DNA of 64,000 nt from Lunularia cruciata (taxonomy: Eukaryota > Streptophyta > Marchantiopsida > Lunulariales > Lunulariaceae): NCBI GenBank assembly GCA_948567375.1, contig OX419758.1, positions 36,843,473 through 36,907,472 of the forward strand, written 5' to 3'. Under the pieces are notes generated by a model. It saw nothing but the letters and a program-made list of their open reading frames with translations. It was not told the DNA's origin and searched no databases. Below, piece by piece: positions 58,998 through 64,000 of the stretch. The translations under genes and the position numbers were made by a program. How positions within the stretch are numbered: the stretch's first letter is position 1; every line of letters starts with the position of its first letter.

Positions 58998-61900
58998 TGT
59001 GACAACCCGGAAAATGTCACTTTTGCGGTAATCAGGTAAGTAAAGATTGTTCCCGTAGAGATACGAGTCAGAAATGTCCAAATACAAAGTCAAACAGTAA
59101 CATGTAGTTCTTCTTGGTTGCGTCTTTAATCTCTTAGGTAGAAACCACACCCAAAAAAGAATAACAAGCATTGATTTGCAGTCTTGTCACAAATTAACAC
59201 TCCTTAATCACAACACCAACAAATCTTTCCAAACAATCTTGATTGTGATGATTCAAGCTCTCCCAAAAACGACACTTCACTGCAAAACGACTTTGCCTCA
59301 GAATTGTGTTCCACCCATCCAATGAAGGCACAACTTCCTCGATCAAAATTGCTTCACATCAACCTCGCACTGCACTCACAAATGTAGAATACTAACAACA
59401 CTACAATTCCTCTCAGATCTGTCAAGGCATTGCTTTGATTGCACTTCACTCAGGATCAAACACACAGAATGAAGATCAAGGCTGTGGAATCCAACATCCA
59501 ACAAGCACACTAACTTGCACTTTGAATTTCTTCAAACACTCACAAACACAATCACAAAGTTGATACTCGGAATCAAGCTCAATCGACGAGTACTGCTTCA
59601 TAGCACTTTGCTTTATCTATTCTCAGAAATAATGAGCACTAAACAACATAATACTGCAAATGCCACTCTTAAATAGTGAAACAATTGACAGTTATCTTCC
59701 TAATACACCCCTTCCTAATGACTCTACAAACCTCCAGATCTGAAATGACAATGCACCTCTTCATATCTACCTCTTCAAATCTCAAATCTGTTACTACTCC
59801 GATCCAATGTCTACTTCTTCTTTATTCAAACCCATACCCGAAGTAACTTTACTTCCTAATATTTTGTCCTCGGGTTTCGTATTTTCTACTTCTACCAGAT
59901 CCAACAATTCTCTTTCCTAATCTGAAATTGCACTAGTGGGTAATCTATCTAACTCCTTATCTCCCGACCCACTCTTCTCTAATGTCTCCACTGGTAACTC
60001 CGAAGACATTTGTACTCCTATGTTATCTACTTCAGGTTTTGCTCTAACATCCTTTTGAAGCTTTTCTATCTCTATTTTCACTAAGTCTAATCTTATTGAA
60101 ATGTGATCTTCTACCTCTAAAATCTTTCTGTCTACACGAGTTCTGAGACTAATCAATAAGGCATTCAAATCAATGTCTTTTGCCTGTCTTCGCCTCGTCT
60201 CTTGGACCAACAATTTCAACTCGTGCAATCTTGTTTCTTCAATCCGAACGCTAGCCTCTGTACTCAACATTGCGTTCATCCTGAGGACTATCTCCTTCAC
60301 TGGCTCCAATCTCATCTTTCTCTCTCGCTCTCAATCTGCAAGCCAATCCTCCCTGTACATTGCCAACTCCTCTTCAAACTCGGCTTTCAACGTCTCCTTC
60401 TCCTTCTCCTCCTGATTACGAAGTAACTCTCATAATTGATCTTCTTCTCGGTATCGTGCCGCCAACTCTCTTTGCCAGAGTTGCTTCTTCTCCTCAACAC
60501 TCTCCATCACCCTATCGAGCTCTTGATCCTTCGCTACTACTCTCGCCATAGCATGGATTACTTCTACTCTTGAATCAGCAAACTGCTGCTTCAAGATTTC
60601 ATTTCATACTTCGCTACGTGTCTCTCCCTTGCTATGTCACTCTTCTTTACAAGATCCTCTCAATAACTTACTTCTCTCTTTAGGTCTTTGATTACCTGAC
60701 TTCTCACCACTGCCTCTGCTTGTAGCACTTTCCTTTCCTCCTCACCTTGGATTATACTCTTCTTCAACTTTGAGTTTTCTTCTTCTAATCTTGCCAATAC
60801 CTGCAATACAGTCTTTACCTCCGGACATGTCGACTACATTTCCTTCTTCTTGTACTCCAACTTCACCAACAATGGGCACACCACCTCCCGTAGGTACTCC
60901 ACTCCATCGCTCGGGATTACTTCTTCTTGTGTGGCCACTTCTCTTCACACTTCCTGTTCATCCGATACTTGCCTTGTTCTCTGCAGTCTTTGTATCGGAA
61001 TCGAAGCTTCACTTCTTGAGCTTTCACTTACCTCTTCCTTTGCCTTACTCGGCGCTGCTTCACACTTTGCCGTACATCTTGAGCAAACTCCTTGTTGCAC
61101 TGCGATCTTCTTCTCTTCGGGCACAATTACTTTGTCTTCCAGCTGTGTGTTGTCTTTGGCTTCCATCTCTGCTTGAACTTCTTCTTTGTATTTGTCAGCT
61201 GTTGGTGCCGATGTCATGTCTCCCCCTTCATCACTATCGCTACTCGTATCTCCACTCTGCAACATTAGCTCAGGCTCCTCCTTGTGTTCAGAGTCTTCAG
61301 TTTAGCTCGGCATCTCCTTTTGAGTCCTCGTCATCCGACTTGATTACCACCATACCTTGCCTTGGGTTGCCTCTCTGCATCTTCCGAGGTTTCTTTGTGT
61401 CTTTGGCGTCATCTTGCCGACCCCTCTTCTTCGTAGTCGGGGTACCCACTGCGATCTCCAAGTTCTTCCCCGTCTTTGCGTAATAGTCGTCAATACTCCT
61501 GATTTGCAGGATGTATTGCTACTCCTCAACGTCGACCTCCTTTTGCACATCAGGATAGAAGTGCAACACCATCCGAGTCCGCTCTGCCAAGTTCAGCAAG
61601 TTAAGCCCGAGGTAGAAGTGTGCTGCAAACGGCACGATATAGTGTAGAGGCGACTTATCCCACAAATTCCACACCATCTGCCTTGTTCTCCCGTGAAAAC
61701 ACCTCGCCCAATTGATTGGTTCTCCTGCAAAAAGCTTGTGAAAGAACACCGCTTGGTGTTTCATCACATATGTAGTTCGCTCCGGCTTCAGAATAGCCAT
61801 TAGTGCACTCACGATCCCTCTCTTCATAGGGTCTTTGTAACTCTCAACCTTATACCCGTTCTTTGTCCTCTTTGACAAGAAGGCATCTCTCACCTCTTGG

Positions 61901-62763
61901 GTCTCTTGAGCTATCTCTCCCTTCCCCAAGAACGTGGCTCCCTGCTCCGAGCGTGCTTCCTTCCCAAGTACGAGTCTCCAATCCGACTCTGTCCAGCGAG
62001 CCGGATTTCCTCTCTTCCCTTCTTCCTCTGGCCCATCAAGACACTTGCTCTTGATGATTTTTGTCATGAATCCTGGAAAGCTTACATTCTAGATCCATGC
62101 CAGAAATGTGATCCGAAATTGGCTCAAGACTTTGATCCTCACTATTACATCTAACCTCCAAATTGCATGATTTCTCACTACAAATTCGGAGTTTTTCTTT
62201 CCTCCTCCCATCTCTTCTACCTTCTCACTCTCTCTCGATTTCACTCTCGCGACTTCTCCTTTTTGCACTAACACGATTCCAACTCTATTTCCCTTCCCAC
62301 GATCACCTACAAGACGACTTCTCAACGGCGAAGGAAAATAACTCGAGATTTTGTCGTTGCAAGTTCGATTTTTATAGAGTTGCACTTCTTCATCTTCTGT
62401 CACTTCAAGTTTCTACCGAGAAATCACACCTCCGGCATGCATTTGTCACTATCAATCAACCTTTGCACGTATGGGCCGCCGGTTTTTGAACGGCCCTTTC
62501 TTGAATTTCTTGCTCCAACAAAAGGTGGTTAGATTGTCTTTGCCTCGAGTTGAGCTCCCCCCGATACGAAGATAATTTACTTTGGGTTGTGTGCTGACAG
62601 GGCATTTCCGAGTACTTCGCCTTATGCTCTGAAGTCACTTTACTTTGGGTTTCATCCCAAAGACTCTTTTCTTTGCCTTCTTTGGCCATACAGGCGCAAT
62701 ACAACTTCTCTATACACTTCTTTTCCTTTATTTTGAAAAAAAAATAAAAATGTGGGCACCACA
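58998..62763 (-). repeat. 5' LTR of M, 3766 bp, carries a coding region
   Basis: On the minus strand it starts TGTGGTGCCCACATTTTT at 62763 and ends GGGTTGTCACA at 58998, next to the primer site. Target duplication GCTAT follows at 62764-62768. The first 700 bases or so (likely U3) differ strongly among the copies in this window, except for the terminal 15-20 bases, while the 800 bases at the other end are well kept. Confidence 0.85.
59794..62067 (-). pseudogene. LTR-encoded coiled-coil protein, copy in M's 5' LTR
   Basis: From ATG at 62067 to the stop after VDIGSE at 59794 is 758 codons, start and end in one phase. The N-terminal domain is open to 61519 (KRGNPARWTESDWRLVLG, NGYKVESYKDP, INWARCFHGRTRQMV, PFAAHFYLGLNLL), where a TAG follows DVEE. 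Next come a basic stretch (KKRGRQDDAKDTKKPRK), an acidic serine segment in another frame (60945-61265, SGDTSSDSDEGGD) and a coiled coil (59917-60315). Two compensating shifts lie near 61.30 and 60.94 kb. The basic stretch could be a nuclear signal (inference). The N-terminal domain recalls plant retroelement-associated domains of unknown role, but I cannot name it. Confidence 0.7.
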
Positions 62764-64000
62764 GCTATACGCATTGAGCTACTTTTTGGAAGGTGGTAGG
62801 GTAAATTGTTCTTGCCAACTACATGCTCTTTGGAATTTTATACATAGTTTGCCATTTCTTCAAAATTGGATTGCCTTGAAACTTTTCAAAAACTTTCAAT
62901 CCATAGTATTCTACCTTTTTGCCCAAGAAATAGGGAGAGTTTGTTCTTGCGCAAAAAGTTATGAGTTTTTAAAGTGAGGGAAGTGGTTTTTACACCAAAT
63001 TTGGAATATATGTATTGAATGGAAAGGTGCCTAGGCCAAATGGCTCAATAATAAGATCTGAAATTTTGCAGTGGAGGATGCACTCAGGTTGTGATTTCAT
63101 AAGATTGTGATATACCTATTGAGAGAATTTAGTGACATTGTTAGGATGGATCAATTCTAGAGAGTTGAGAGCTCATGCACAAGGAGTGTGAGAGCAACCA
63201 AAGCATGTTTGAGTGTTTAGAGTCATCTTGGGAACATGAAAGGTCAACAAGAGTGGAAACTAAGGCTATGCAAGGTTTTTCAAGGGTTTGAGTCAATTGT
63301 AGGGATGGATTTGAGGAAAAGAGAGTTTAGAATAAAATTTGAAGAGAGTGTTGAGAGGATCTAAAAACTCAAATCCCTTGTAGTTCATTATGTATTTTTA
63401 ATATGATATTTTCATAGTATACACGTGAGAGGTTTGGAGATATTGTGTAAGGTAGATTGCAGATTTTGGGGATTATGATGATTTTGGGAAAAACTTCAAG
63501 TTTGAAATCTGGACTTGAAATTTTTTTTAAAGATAGCTTGGATTTTGATTTAGGTGGGACATTTGAAATTATTGCAAGGACTGCTACATGTGTTGAGCTA
63601 GATTTTTTGGAAGGTGGTAGTGTAAATTGCTCTTTAGAATTTTGTACAGAGGTTGCCATTTCTTCAATTTTTATTGGATTATTTTGAAACTTTAAAGAAA
63701 AAATTAATGCATTGTACTCTACCTTTTGGCCCAAGTATTAGGGAGAGACAATTCTTGCATAGAAAGTTATGAGATTGTAAAGTAATGGGGGTGGTTTTCA
63801 GACTAAATTTGAAACATGTATGCTAAATAGAAAGGTGCCTAGGCCAAATGGCTCAATAAAAAGATCTGAAATTTTACTAGGAAAGATTCCTCAAGGTTTT
63901 AGTAAGGTGTGAAATATTTCAAAGTATTATGATATACCAATTGAGGTAATTTAGTGACATTGTGAGGAGGGGTCGAGAGTTGAGAGTTGAGATCTCATGC
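62764..64000. repeat. Tandem repeat, unit about 0.8 kb, resumed after element M
   Basis: GTGCCTAGGCCAAATGGC recurs at about 63028 and 63836; GAGCTA..TTTTTGGAAGGTGGTAG at about 62774 and 63596; TTTAGTGACATTGT at about 63128 and 63950. The unit is about 808 bp and diverged. The left part of the first unit lies at 35330-35522 before M. No coding potential is evident. Confidence 0.75.

Larger units (their letters stand above)
35523..62763 (-). mobile_element. Element M, Ty3/Gypsy with very long LTRs, host of nested insertions
   Basis: The 5' LTR is 58998-62763 and the internal region 52901-58997 on the minus strand; a truncated 3' LTR is at 35523-37371. The exact 5-bp duplication GCTAT flanks both outer ends (35518-35522 and 62764-62768), so these are the two ends of one insertion despite 27 kb between. 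The primer site is tRNA-Asp-like and the gene order is gag, protease, RT, RNase H, integrase, with no chromodomain seen. The primer type and long LTRs recall the Tat/Athila side of Gypsy. Element P lies in the 3' LTR; the rest of that LTR and the 3' end of the internal region are deleted. Confidence 0.85.

Noticed and set aside
60770..61483. Plus-strand frame of 237 codons, leucine- and serine-rich
   Set aside because: It is the antisense of the LTR-encoded protein; its leucine and serine richness comes from the complement of glutamate and lysine codons.
35523..62763. Element M as an endogenous retrovirus with an envelope gene
   Set aside because: No reading frame with signal peptide, transmembrane anchor or envelope features is present between integrase and the 3' LTR; that part is deleted. 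Gene order and primer site fit an ordinary plant Gypsy retrotransposon.

Overview
The window looks like nuclear DNA of a land plant, probably a non-flowering lineage; the species cannot be named from sequence alone. The evidence is an intron-containing p24-family secretory gene of plant beta type, an intronless HdeD-type membrane protein gene, and about 54 kb of nested Ty3/Gypsy LTR retrotransposons with plant-type primer-binding sites.

Region 1 (1-8.1 kb) is the gene-bearing part, with moderate GC. It holds a four-exon p24/GOLD cargo-receptor gene (1018-3909, +) and an HdeD/DUF308-like six-helix membrane protein (7263-8006, +) with three CACGTG boxes upstream. Between them lies a small cluster of inverted and direct repeats (5.5-6.2 kb). 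Region 2 (8.1-12.3 kb) is AT-rich, with a (TA)n tract, one solo LTR and short repeats, but no gene.

Region 3 (12.3-35.2 kb) is a pile of decayed Gypsy elements, mostly on the minus strand. An old element (Y, 12.3-18.0 kb) is followed by X1 (18194-35160), an LTR element with a chromodomain. A second copy of the same family, X2 (23666-33787), sits inside the gag of X1. A solo LTR of another family (LTR D, 24959-28920) sits inside X2, and a reversed solo LTR (19229-19977) sits in X1. Each step is supported by 5-bp target-site duplications, some with one mismatch.

Region 4 (35.5-62.8 kb) is a second stack. Element M (minus strand, 35523-62763, exact duplication GCTAT) has LTRs of about 3.8 kb, a tRNA-Asp-like primer site and gag-protease-RT-RNase H-integrase remnants. 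A plus-strand Gypsy element of a different clade, P (37372-52900), interrupts its 3' LTR. P's 3' untranslated part received a solo M-family LTR (LTR A, 45890-51502, AAAAG), which itself received another (LTR B, 46633-48541, ACAGA). A later deletion fused P's 3' LTR to M's pol. M interrupts a roughly 0.8-kb tandem repeat that resumes at 62764 and runs to the window end.

The most unusual feature is that the M-family LTR carries its own protein-coding region, about 730-760 codons in the same sense as gag-pol. It has a conserved N-terminal domain, a basic segment, an acidic serine-rich segment and a long coiled coil. It is seen wholly or partly in all five LTR copies here. No copy is intact: the breaks are mostly in-frame stops that look like C-to-T changes. 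No retroelement in the window appears capable of making its full protein set.
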